Of a DNA stretch of 64,000 nucleotides, positions 18,855 through 26,778 are shown one piece after another. The position numbers and the translations under genes are program-made. The stretch lies in NCBI GenBank assembly GCA_039888615.1, contig JBDQQS010000003.1, one strand, 5' to 3'. Source of the stretch: Flavimaribacter sp039888615. Its GTDB lineage: Bacteria; Pseudomonadota; Alphaproteobacteria; Rhizobiales; Rhizobiaceae. Within the stretch, counting starts at the first letter, position 1. Every line of letters begins with the position of its first letter. A model generated the notes under the pieces. That model worked only from the letters and a program-made list of their open reading frames with translations, did not search any database and was not told the DNA's origin.

Positions 18855-20914
18855 TCCATTTCTCTCCGCTCATTCCACCCGTCTACATTTATGTCGTCGC
18901 CGCACTCGGCGCGCTACTGATGGCGTTTGGCCTCTGGCAAAGGGTGCGCGGCGCCTGGATCAGGGTCCTTGCGCTTGCCGCGCTGTGCCTGGCGCTCGCT
19001 AATCCTGTCTATATGCAGCAGGTGCGCGAACCGCTGGACAGCGTTGTCGCCGTGATCGTCGACCGCAGCCAGAGTCAGGCGTCCCCGGAACGCACGGCGG
19101 CGACCGACGAAACCCTCGCTCGTCTGGAAGACCAGCTATCGCGCTTTCGTGGCCTGGATGTCCGGATAGCGGAAACAACCCACGACGCCGCGGACAATTC
19201 CCCGTCCACACAGCTCTTTTCAACGCTTTCGACGACGCTCAGGGATGTGCCGACCGCTCGGATCGCAGGCGCGGTGATGATCACCGACGGACAAATTCAC
19301 GACGTTCCCGAACAGGCATCTGAGCTTGGCTTCAACGCGCCCGTCCACGGCCTGGTGACCGGCAGCGCGGACGAGATCGATCGCCGGGTGCAACTGGTGA
19401 ACGCGCCACGTTTCGGCATTGTCGGCGAGACCCAGGAGATCGTCTATCGCATCGTCGATGACGGGCGCTCCGGCGGCGACGTCGCGGAAGTGACCGTGAA
19501 GATCAATGGCGAGGCATACAGCCGCGAACTCGCTCCGATCGGCCAGGACATGCCGCTGACCATCGACATCGAACACGCCGGCGACAACATCATCGAACTG
19601 TCGGTCGAACCGGTTCCAGACGAAGTGACGCTCGCCAACAACAAGGCCGTCACCATTCTCGACGGAATTCGCGAAAATCTGCGCGTGCTGCTGGTTTCCG
19701 GCGAGCCACACAGCGGCGAGCGCGCCTGGCGCAATCTTCTCAAATCCGACACCTCGGTCGACCTGGTTCATTTCACCATCCTTCGCCCGCCTGAAAAACA
19801 GGACGGCACGCCCATCGACGAATTGTCGCTTATCGCCTTTCCGACCCGTGAGCTTTTCGTTGAGAAAATCAACGAGTTCGACCTGATTGTCTTCGACCGG
19901 TACCAGCGCCGCGGCGTTCTCCCGGTGCTCTATTACGACTACATCGCCCAGTATGTGGAGGATGGCGGCGCGCTGCTGATCGCCGCGGGTCCGGAACATG
20001 CCGGGCAGGATTCCATCGCGAGCACGCCGCTCGCGCCGGTTTTGCCGGCGGCGCCCACCGGCCGCGTCAGCGAAGTCGGCTTCTATCCGCGTCCGACCGA
20101 TGTCGGTGCGAGGCATCCCGTCACCCGCGATCTGCCGGGCTCCGGCCAGGAGCCGCCGCAATGGGGCCGCTGGTTCCGGGCTGTGGAATCCAAAGCGCCG
20201 GTCGACGATACGGTGCTCGAGGGACCAGACGGCATTCCGCTCCTCGTGCTCGAACGTGTCGGCGATGGACGCGTCGCCATGCTGATGTCCGACCATGGCT
20301 GGCTGTGGGCGCGCGGCTTCGAAGGCGGCGGTCCGCATGTTCCGCTCTACCGGCGCATCGCCCACTGGCTCATGAAGGAGCCGGCGCTCGAAGAAGAAGC
20401 GCTGACGGCCACAGCCAATGGCAATGTCATCACCATTGATCGACAGACCATGGCCGACGCCGTGCCGGAAGCCGTGCTCTCGTCGCCGTCCGGCGAGACC
20501 GTTTCGATCAATCTGAGCGGTGGAGAAGACGGACGCTTCACCGCCGACGCGCCTGTAACCGAAAGCGGCCTGTTCGAAATTTCCAACGGGGACATGTCGA
20601 CGCTCGTTCATGTCGGGGCAACCAACGCGCCGGAATTTTCCGCGACCGTGTCCACCACGGAAGTCCTGAAACCCATTGCCGATGCGACCGGAGGCATGGT
20701 AGCGCGGGTTTCGGACAATGGCGGCGCCGTGCAATTGCCGCCCATCGTGCCGGTCAAGGGGCTGCAGCGCGGCTCGTCGGATCGCATGATGCTCAACCTG
20801 ACCGGAGAATCCGAACTCCGAGGAATCAACAGGATCCCGCTCTTCGGCGGCTTCCTGGGTCTCGCCCTGCTGCTGTTCGCGCTCGCCGGCACATGGTACC
20901 GCGAAGGCCGCTGA
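18851..20914 (+). CDS. Large membrane protein, last gene of the MoxR operon
   Basis: 687 residues. N-terminal helices at about 10-28 and 36-52, a long soluble region (about 70-650), and a C-terminal helix (FLGLALLLFALAGTWY) near 665-682. The segment VVAVIVDRSQSQAS near 64 carries a DxSxS MIDAS-like motif, and the middle part (about 275-500) resembles the class I glutamine-amidotransferase-like domain found in such proteins (LLIAAGPEHAG). It overlaps the DUF4159 gene by four bases. Together with MoxR, DUF58 and DUF4159 proteins it forms a module whose role, perhaps envelope stress or protein maturation, is not established. Confidence 0.82.
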   Translation: MIHFSPLIPPVYIYVVAALGALLMAFGLWQRVRGAWIRVLALAALCLALANPVYMQQVREPLDSVVAVIVDRSQSQASPERTAATDETLARLEDQLSRFRGLDVRIAETTHDAADNSPSTQLFSTLSTTLRDVPTARIAGAVMITDGQIHDVPEQASELGFNAPVHGLVTGSADEIDRRVQLVNAPRFGIVGETQEIVYRIVDDGRSGGDVAEVTVKINGEAYSRELAPIGQDMPLTIDIEHAGDNIIELSVEPVPDEVTLANNKAVTILDGIRENLRVLLVSGEPHSGERAWRNLLKSDTSVDLVHFTILRPPEKQDGTPIDELSLIAFPTRELFVEKINEFDLIVFDRYQRRGVLPVLYYDYIAQYVEDGGALLIAAGPEHAGQDSIASTPLAPVLPAAPTGRVSEVGFYPRPTDVGARHPVTRDLPGSGQEPPQWGRWFRAVESKAPVDDTVLEGPDGIPLLVLERVGDGRVAMLMSDHGWLWARGFEGGGPHVPLYRRIAHWLMKEPALEEEALTATANGNVITIDRQTMADAVPEAVLSSPSGETVSINLSGGEDGRFTADAPVTESGLFEISNGDMSTLVHVGATNAPEFSATVSTTEVLKPIADATGGMVARVSDNGGAVQLPPIVPVKGLQRGSSDRMMLNLTGESELRGINRIPLFGGFLGLALLLFALAGTWYREGR

Positions 20915-21060
20915 CCCCTTCCGCAAAACGTCGACGCGTATCGAAGAAAACAGAGGCAGAACTTTCCGGCTGAAATTTCCGGCTACCTGTGCTATACAGT
21001 CGTCTTTTCAAAGGCGATCTCGTCGGCGCCGGATCGCGCTGCAAGGGGCAAAAACACGAA

Positions 21061-21195
21061 TTCCCGAAACAAACCCAGATCGCCCTGAAGAGGCTGATTG
21101 CTCGTTTCCCGAAACAAAGCCAGATTGGCCAGAATGTGCCAAACGGCCAATTCCCGAAACAAAGCCAGAATTCACTGAACCTTTTGCCGGTCTGG
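21061..21195. repeat. Three tandem 45-bp units beginning TTCCCGAAACAAA
   Basis: Copies begin at 21061, 21106 and 21151, exactly 45 bases apart. The first 20 bases of each unit (TTCCCGAAACAAASCCAGAT or near) are almost identical; the remaining 25 diverge. Because 45 is a multiple of three, open frames over it show 15-residue repeats: FPKQ(T/S)Q on the plus strand and IW(L/V)CFG on the minus strand. The minus-strand W.CFG pattern resembles small intergenic repeats I recall from other bacteria. No flanking transposase is seen. Confidence 0.75.
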
Positions 21196-21296
21196 GGCAA
21201 GCCTAGAGATATCACTTTAATTCATTGTTTTTATTAATTAAATAACATCCTTCACTGGCAGGTCTTTTATCTTTCCAACGCTACCCAACTCTCCTC

Positions 21297-21317
21297 ATCC
21301 CGCGCTTGACGCGGGAT
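21297..21317. repeat. Short palindromic interspersed element
   Basis: Perfect 8-bp arms ATCCCGCG and CGCGGGAT with a 5-base loop (CTTGA). The sequence class, CATCCCGCGCTTGACGCGGG, is a common dispersed repeat in alphaproteobacteria. It could act as a weak terminator for the MoxR operon or the convergent GNAT gene, but there is no T-run. Confidence 0.55.
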
Positions 21318-21396
21318 CCATACAGAATTTCGGCAAACGCCGCCGCCACAAAGCAACGTCCGGCGCTCCCTGCATCGCGGGTCAGCCTTGCGCCTC

Positions 21397-21939
21397 TCAG
21401 GCGATTTCCTGCACCATGAGTTCGAAGGCCTCGGCGACTGGATCTTCGCGCCACCGGATCGGTCCGTTCAACCGTTCCTGGATGTCCTCATTATCTGTCG
21501 CCACCAGGATGCGCGACCGGTCTACCGGACCCGGAAAATCAAGTCGCGCCGTCACCGGTGTGAACCCGAGCGGGGCGTAATAGGGCGGGTCGCCGACAAG
21601 GATCACGGCCTCGCCCCCCTTGGCCTTGGCGGCGAGCACCGAAATCCGCACCAACTCGCGGCCGATGCCAAGATTCTTGTGCGACGGCCGCACGGCCAGC
21701 GGTCCAAGCATATGGCCCAGGGCGTCTCCCGCCATCACCGGCGTCAGGCGAACCGAGGCAATGACCTCACCGTCCACCGTGGCGACGAAAGACAGCGACC
21801 GGTCGTGCGGCCCCTGCTCGCGAACACGCTCCGCCGCGCGCGTCAACCGGCCCGGTCCGAAGGCCTCTTCATTGATGAAATTGATGACGTCGTCGTGGGT
21901 GGGGTCTTCGGTCAGATAGACAGGATTGAGAGCGGACAT
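21397..21939 (-). CDS. GNAT-family N-acetyltransferase
   Basis: 180 residues from an ATG giving MSALNPVYLTEDP; the open frame extends 52 codons upstream, but that part is low-quality and includes no ribosome site. The acetyl-CoA binding motif A is seen as LGPLAVRPSHKNLGIGRELV near 90-110, followed by GEAVILVGDPPYYAPLGF, typical of YhbS-like acetyltransferases. Substrate unknown. Cytosolic; single gene, same strand as the following NudK-like gene 183 bases upstream. Confidence 0.85.
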   Translation of the reverse strand: MSALNPVYLTEDPTHDDVINFINEEAFGPGRLTRAAERVREQGPHDRSLSFVATVDGEVIASVRLTPVMAGDALGHMLGPLAVRPSHKNLGIGRELVRISVLAAKAKGGEAVILVGDPPYYAPLGFTPVTARLDFPGPVDRSRILVATDNEDIQERLNGPIRWREDPVAEAFELMVQEIA

Positions 21940-22122
21940 GGCGAACCCGGATATGTGAATTGAAAAGACAATGGACGGCCGTCTGCCTGTCGGCAGCGCG
22001 TTATCAGCTTCGTCGCAATTGTCCCGGGTTGTGCATCTCGCTTCCTCTTTTTGGTCCGGGGCGGATAGCACATAGATGTCGCGCCATGCAAGCAATTATC
22101 CGTTTCCGGCGCCCGACCCGCC

Positions 22123-22701
22123 TCAGCGCGCCTCGAGAGCCAGGCGCTGAATCAGCATGATGGTCTTGGCGTCGCAGATCTCGCCGGATCGCGTCATGGC
22201 CAGCGCCTCCTCGAGCGGAACGTGCAACACCTCGATATCCTCGCCTTCTTCCGGGTTGCCGCCGCCCTTCGAGGCGCGGTCCGAACGGTCGTAGGCTCCC
22301 TGGTAAAAGGACAGATATTCCGTCACCGATCCGGGACTCATATAGACGTCGAAAAGATGGTCGAGTTCGGATACGCGATAGCCGGTTTCCTCCTCGAGTT
22401 CCTCGCGCATCCGCTGCTTCGGATCGGCGCCGTCGAGCATGCCGGCAGGAACCTCGATCATCATTCCGTCATGACCGTTGACGGCGGCCGGCAGCCGGAA
22501 CTGCCGGATGAGAAGCACGGTTCCGCCCGCCGGATCATGAAGAAGACAGGCCACGCCGTTGCCGCGGTCATAGGCTTCCCGCCGCTGGGCCTGCCACGCG
22601 CCGGAACGCGTCCTCAGTTCGAAATCGTAGCGCGAGAGAACGCCCCAGTCGTCTGACAGAATCGTTCGATCCCGGATGCGGAAAAGTTCGTTGGACGGCA
22701 T
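22123..22701 (-). CDS. NudK-like GDP-mannose/sugar-nucleotide pyrophosphatase
   Basis: 192 residues from an ATG with GGGAGA eight bases upstream; an in-frame ATG 17 codons earlier lacks such a site. The protein aligns by eye with E. coli NudK over its length: ILSDDW near 14, EAYDRGNGVACLL near 43, LIRQFRLPAAVNG near 63, a Nudix box around GMLDGADPKQRMREELEEETG near 87-108, and MSPGSVTEYLSFY near 119-131. Enzymes of this type hydrolyse GDP-mannose or ADP-ribose to sugar phosphate and nucleoside monophosphate with Mg2+. Substrate not certain. Confidence 0.85.
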   Translation of the reverse strand: MPSNELFRIRDRTILSDDWGVLSRYDFELRTRSGAWQAQRREAYDRGNGVACLLHDPAGGTVLLIRQFRLPAAVNGHDGMMIEVPAGMLDGADPKQRMREELEEETGYRVSELDHLFDVYMSPGSVTEYLSFYQGAYDRSDRASKGGGNPEEGEDIEVLHVPLEEALAMTRSGEICDAKTIMLIQRLALEAR

Positions 22702-22853
22702 GCAGTGTCTCCCTGGTCTCGTCGGGCTTGGAATAAACGGCGGCAACGTCAAGAATGTGTAAACGCGGACAGGCGAAGAACAGACTGTTCACCCGAACGG
22801 TCTTCGTCTTCCGGCGTTAGGACCCTATGTGAGCGTGGAAAAGGAGCTTTGAC

Positions 22854-23837
22854 ATGGGTAAACTGGTCGACGGCGAGTGGAAAGACGTCTGGTACAATAC
22901 GAGCGAAACAGGCGGTCGTTTCAAGCGATCTGATTCGAGCTTTCGCAACTGGGTAACACCTGACGGCAGCCCCGGTCCAAGCGGCGAAGGCGGCTTTGCA
23001 GCCGAGGCCGGCCGCTATCACCTCTATGTCTCCCTCGCCTGCCCCTGGGCCCATCGCACGCTGATATTCCGCCGACTGAAAGGTCTTGAAGCGGCGATCG
23101 GCCTTTCGGTCGTCGACTATCACATGGGTGAGAACGGCTGGGAATTCCGCGGCAGGGAAGGCGGGACGGAAGATCACATCCATGGGTTGGAGAAGCTCTG
23201 GCAGGTCTATGTAAAGGCCGATACGCACTACACCGGCAGGGTGACCGTGCCGGTCCTGTGGGACAAGAAGACCGGGACCGTCGTCTCCAATGAATCCTCC
23301 GAGATCATTCGCATGTTCAACAGCGCCTTTAATGGCGTCGAAGGCGTCGACAGCGATCTCGATTTCTACCCGGAAGCGCTGAGAGCGAATATCGACGCGA
23401 TCAACCAGCCGATCTACGACAACGTCAACAATGGCGTCTACAAGTGCGGCTTCGCCACCAGCCAGGAGGCCTACGAAGAAGCCTTCGACGCCCTGTTCGC
23501 AGAACTGGATACACTCGAGGAGCGTCTGACGACGAACCGCTACCTTCTCGGCGGAACGCTGACCGAGGCGGACTGGCGGCTCTTCACGACGCTTGTGCGC
23601 TTCGACCCGGTCTATGTCGGGCACTTCAAGTGCAATCGGAAGCGCATCGCCGACTATCCGGCGCTCTCTGGCTATATGCGCGAGCTCTATCAGATGCCGG
23701 GCGTCGCCGGGACTGTGGACCTCAACCACATCAAGAAACACTATTACGGCAGCCACGAAAGCGTCAATCCGACAGGCATCGTGCCGAAGGGGCCCGAGCT
23801 CGACTACGACGCCCCGCACGATCGCGGCCGTCTTTGA
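22854..23837 (+). CDS. Glutathionyl-hydroquinone reductase (Xi-class GST, YqjG-like)
   Basis: 327 residues, typical of the family. The catalytic CPWAHR motif puts Cys at residue 63, the same position as in E. coli YqjG. Further family features are LYVSLACPWAHRTLI, VPVLWDKKTGTVVSNESSEIIRM near 128-150, and the helical C-terminal domain with EADWRLFTTLVRFDPVYVGHFKCN near 240-263. The enzyme reduces glutathionyl-hydroquinones, releasing GSSG. A strong AAGGAG ribosome site lies upstream of the ATG. Convergent with the Nudix gene three bases away. Confidence 0.93.
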   Translation: MGKLVDGEWKDVWYNTSETGGRFKRSDSSFRNWVTPDGSPGPSGEGGFAAEAGRYHLYVSLACPWAHRTLIFRRLKGLEAAIGLSVVDYHMGENGWEFRGREGGTEDHIHGLEKLWQVYVKADTHYTGRVTVPVLWDKKTGTVVSNESSEIIRMFNSAFNGVEGVDSDLDFYPEALRANIDAINQPIYDNVNNGVYKCGFATSQEAYEEAFDALFAELDTLEERLTTNRYLLGGTLTEADWRLFTTLVRFDPVYVGHFKCNRKRIADYPALSGYMRELYQMPGVAGTVDLNHIKKHYYGSHESVNPTGIVPKGPELDYDAPHDRGRL

Positions 23838-23840
23838 CCG

Positions 23841-24287
23841 CTACCAGGTGCGCGAGACCGGTTGGCCCTGGAGCAGTTCAGCGAGCCTGCGCCGGGTCGC
23901 ATCCGTGGTGTTGTCCGGCAACGCGTTGGTTTCGAAAAAGCCGGCTTCGGCGATCTCGGCATTGCCATTTAGCGGCGCTGTCTGCGACACGTTCCTGCAG
24001 ACAAACAGCGCCACGTGGTCGCGCCGGCTGGCGTTGCGGTTGAAATAGAAACCGAACAGCTCGGCGGCGCCGCCGATCGCGAGGTTTCCTTCTTCCGCGA
24101 GTTCCCGCTCGAGCGACTCATAGACGCTTTCTCCCGCATCGACCCCTCCGCCGGGCAGATACCAGCCGCCGATATAGGTGTGCCTGACAAGAAACACCCT
24201 TCCCTCGGCGTCGAAGGCCGCGGCGCGCACGCCAAGCGTCATGGGACGATTGAAAATATGAAAAAGATGCAAAATTCGGACGAGCAT
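23841..24287 (-). CDS. Small Nudix hydrolase
   Basis: 148 residues. N-terminal MTLGVRAAAFDAEGRVFLVRH leads into a Nudix box near 47-69 (GGGVDAGES...RELAEEGNL). The catalytic REUXEE core is intact, but the conserved Gly near the end of the box is Asn (EEGN). Substrate unknown. Its start is only 29 bases from the start of the divergent phosphoesterase gene, so promoters of the two must overlap the coding sequences. A hydrophobic N-terminus (LVRILHLFHIF) is odd; translation could instead start at Met16. Confidence 0.82.
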   Translation of the reverse strand: MLVRILHLFHIFNRPMTLGVRAAAFDAEGRVFLVRHTYIGGWYLPGGGVDAGESVYESLERELAEEGNLAIGGAAELFGFYFNRNASRRDHVALFVCRNVSQTAPLNGNAEIAEAGFFETNALPDNTTDATRRRLAELLQGQPVSRTW

Positions 24288-24316
24288 TTGACCCCAACTC
24301 TCTTTATGGTCTGATC

Positions 24317-25228
24317 ATGTTTCGTCTCGCCCATATCTCCGACGTCCATCTCGGACCACTTCCTAAAGTAACATTACGACAGTTGGCGTCCAAGCGGATC
24401 ACTGGCTATGTGAACTGGCACCGCAATCGTCGCAAGCATCACGCCAGCGACGCGTTGACCGTCCTGATGGAAGACATCTTCGCGCAGTCTCTTGATCATC
24501 TGGCTATCACCGGAGATCTGGTGAACCTGTCGACCGATATCGAGATCGAAACGGCGACGGCGTGGCTGCAAGCCGCCGGCGATCCGGAGAACACATCCCT
24601 GGTGCCCGGCAATCACGACGCCTACGTGCCCGGCGCCTTCCGGAAAATATGCGCAGCCTGGGCGCATTACATGGCCGGCGACGACGTGACGGAAAGACCG
24701 CTGACGGTAAGATCGTTTCCCTATCTGCGCCGTCGCGGGCCGGTCGCGCTGATCGGCGTGTCTACCGCCAACGCTTCCCTGCCCTTCATGGCGACGGGCA
24801 TGTTTGACGAGACCGAGGCGCGGCGTCTGCGGGCGCTACTGAAGCAGGCGGGAAAAGAGGGTCTGTTCCGAATCATCCTTATCCACCACCCGCCGGTCAA
24901 CAACGCCGCCGCCTGGCACAAGCGCATGCAGGGCATTTCGAGGTTCCAGAAAGTCGTCGCCGAAGAAGGCGCCGAACTCGTCCTGCATGGCCACACCCAC
25001 CTCGACACGCTGCACCGGATCATGGGCAAGGCGAGAACGGTTCCCGTCCTGGGCGTGCCGTCAGCCAGTGAAGGTCCTTCCAGCCGTCGACCAGCCGCCG
25101 GCTACAATCTGATATCGATCGAGGGCGCGGATGGAGACTGGCGTTGCAATGTGGCGCGTCACAGGCTTGACCGGACAGGAGAGGAGATCGTGCTTTCCGA
25201 TACGATCGACCTGCACTTGAAAATCTAG
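24317..25228 (+). CDS. Calcineurin-like metallophosphoesterase
   Basis: 303 residues. All metal-ligand motifs are present in order: DVHLG (9-13), GDLVN (near 65-69), GNHD (near 96-99), a histidine in ILIHHPP near 191, and GHTHLD near 229-234. The family cleaves phosphodiesters such as cyclic nucleotides, lipids or nucleotides with two metal ions; substrate here is unknown. No signal peptide or membrane segment. Divergent from the small Nudix gene with a 29-base gap, and convergent with the membrane-anchored protein gene at 25234-25875. Confidence 0.9.
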   Translation: MFRLAHISDVHLGPLPKVTLRQLASKRITGYVNWHRNRRKHHASDALTVLMEDIFAQSLDHLAITGDLVNLSTDIEIETATAWLQAAGDPENTSLVPGNHDAYVPGAFRKICAAWAHYMAGDDVTERPLTVRSFPYLRRRGPVALIGVSTANASLPFMATGMFDETEARRLRALLKQAGKEGLFRIILIHHPPVNNAAAWHKRMQGISRFQKVVAEEGAELVLHGHTHLDTLHRIMGKARTVPVLGVPSASEGPSSRRPAAGYNLISIEGADGDWRCNVARHRLDRTGEEIVLSDTIDLHLKI

Positions 25229-25233
25229 GCCTT

Positions 25234-25875
25234 TTACAGACCTGCTATGGATGGGCTGATTTCGCCCCAGAAAATGGCGCCCATCGCGAAAAGCGTTACC
25301 AGACTTCCGATGATGAACCAGATAAGACCGGTGACAAAGCTGGCCCCGTTGGGGTGGTCCTTCTTCGCCGCCGGTTGAGGCGTTGCATCGATTTCGGCCT
25401 CCTGCGCCGGCGCCGGTTGCGGCCGTTCAACCGCCTGGGAAGCGACCGGCGTTGCGTATCTGAAATCGTCACCGGCCATGAAACGCTGGCGCTCGACGGT
25501 CCGCTCTGCAATGTAGATGGTGACCTGATCGGCCATCTTCATGAGATCATCGGACTCGGCGAGCACGCTGCGCCCGTAGCGCCTGTCGAGCACGAAGCGG
25601 AAGGTGCGACGGTCATGTCCCATGTGGACATGGGCGACGGCGTCGATCCACAGACGCGGTTGCGCGCCTGACGACAATGCAAAATCGAACTGGTCGTCGT
25701 CTTCCGACACTTCGTCGAAGACCGGCTGCAGTTCGTTGTAGAGCAATTCGAGACGGGCGCGATCCGCCTCCTTCATGTCGACGATGACATCCTGCCTTTC
25801 GGCGGCGGCGATCTTGACCTCGCGCACGGCGTCAGACAGATGCCTCTTGTTCTGGGGAGCGGGATCGTTGCTCAT
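25234..25875 (-). CDS. Conserved hypothetical protein with C-terminal membrane anchor
   Basis: 213 residues. Residues 1-125 are soluble and charged, with a pattern RFVLDRRYGRSVLAES and DLMKMADQVTIYIAERTVERQ suggesting a mixed alpha/beta domain. A Pro/Ala/Gln-rich linker spans about 140-175. One membrane helix (VTGLIWFIIGSLVTLFAMGAIFW) ends the protein, so the soluble part is probably cytosolic (tail-anchored). I recall similar hypothetical proteins in rhizobia, but no function. Convergent with the phosphoesterase gene, five bases apart. Confidence 0.75.
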   Translation of the reverse strand: MSNDPAPQNKRHLSDAVREVKIAAAERQDVIVDMKEADRARLELLYNELQPVFDEVSEDDDQFDFALSSGAQPRLWIDAVAHVHMGHDRRTFRFVLDRRYGRSVLAESDDLMKMADQVTIYIAERTVERQRFMAGDDFRYATPVASQAVERPQPAPAQEAEIDATPQPAAKKDHPNGASFVTGLIWFIIGSLVTLFAMGAIFWGEISPSIAGL

Positions 25876-25956
25876 GAGCCGAATAACCTGCTGATATGGT
25901 TAATTTACAATTACCCATAACATGGGACTTCGCCTCGACGCGAGCAAGCCGACATT

Positions 25957-26769
25957 TTAATCGCCCACAGAAGCGATGTTCTGGCGGATGAGGGTCTCGA
26001 CCTCATCAGACCGCTCCTCGATCAGCATGTGACCGGTGTTTTCGAAGACATGGGCGGCGAAAAGCGGCGGCAGGCGATGCGACTGGCGCGTCGGCAACAC
26101 CCGGTCCTGCGTTCCCCACAGCACCTTGACCGGCATGTCGAGAGCAGCGATCAACTCGCGACGTATGACGCCCTGAGATACGCCGGCGTCATCCTCGACG
26201 AAGATGCTCTGCATGATCTGCTTCATCCTGTCGGCGGCGCCGTGGGTTTTGCGCAAGGCCTTCAGGCGAGAAACCAGATCCGGAGGGATCGTCGCGTTCC
26301 AGCCGAACATCTCCTCGAGACAGGCGGTCAGGTCCTGTTCGTTGTCGGCAAGCGCATAGCGCCTGAGAAGCCGGTGATTGATTTCCGCGCCGAAACCGCC
26401 CGGCGCGAGCAGCGTCAGAGACGCGACGCGTGGCGGCTGGCGCGCCGCGACAAGCGCCGCCGTGGCTCCACCCATGGAATGTCCGACCAGATGCGCCCGC
26501 TCGACGCCGCGCCTGTCGAGATCGGCGATCAGCGCCTTCGCCATGCTGCCGCCGCCGCCCACGCCGGAGGACGACGCTGATCCGCCATGTCCCGGCAGAT
26601 CATAGGCGAACGTTTTCCGGTCGACCGACAAGGCGTCCTGCAGGCGCGACCAGACAAACGAGCCAGCCGCAAAGCCATGCAGAAAGACAAGCGGCGGGCG
26701 GTCCCCTTCGCCCTTCTGGAGAGCGTAGAGACCGTCCGCCGTCATTTTTTGATCGTCAGTATCCGGCAC
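25957..26769 (-). CDS. Alpha/beta hydrolase
   Basis: 270 residues. Oxyanion-hole motif LVFLHGFAAGSFVW near 27-40, nucleophile elbow GHSMGG with Ser98, acid Asp in LWGTQDRVLP near 217, and catalytic His in FENTGHMLIEE near 246. Such folds hydrolyse esters, lactones or C-C bonds. The GTG start is ten bases after the leuA stop on the same strand, so it may be cotranscribed with leuA; Met9 is an alternative start. Resemblance to acetoin dehydrogenase E2-like hydrolases is loose, and no acyltransferase lipoyl domain is present. Confidence 0.85.
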   Translation of the reverse strand: MPDTDDQKMTADGLYALQKGEGDRPPLVFLHGFAAGSFVWSRLQDALSVDRKTFAYDLPGHGGSASSSGVGGGGSMAKALIADLDRRGVERAHLVGHSMGGATAALVAARQPPRVASLTLLAPGGFGAEINHRLLRRYALADNEQDLTACLEEMFGWNATIPPDLVSRLKALRKTHGAADRMKQIMQSIFVEDDAGVSQGVIRRELIAALDMPVKVLWGTQDRVLPTRQSHRLPPLFAAHVFENTGHMLIEERSDEVETLIRQNIASVGD

Positions 26770-26778
26770 CGTCGGCGG

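Larger units (their letters stand above)
20915..21396. other. Repeat-bearing intergenic stretch
   Basis: About 480 bases between the MoxR operon and a GNAT gene. It contains the three-unit 45-bp repeat at 21061-21195, an AT-rich block near 21215-21245, and a palindromic element at 21297-21317. Short open frames on both strands are produced by the repeat and are not considered genes. Confidence 0.6.

Noticed and set aside
19220..20926. 568-codon antisense frame over the last MoxR-operon gene
   Set aside because: No start context or family motif; the sense frame has membrane helices and four-base overlap with its neighbour.
20826..21215. 129-codon minus-strand frame with W.CFG repeats
   Set aside because: It arises from the 45-bp repeat and extends into the end of the MoxR operon's last gene; no ribosome site or homologous protein that I can name.
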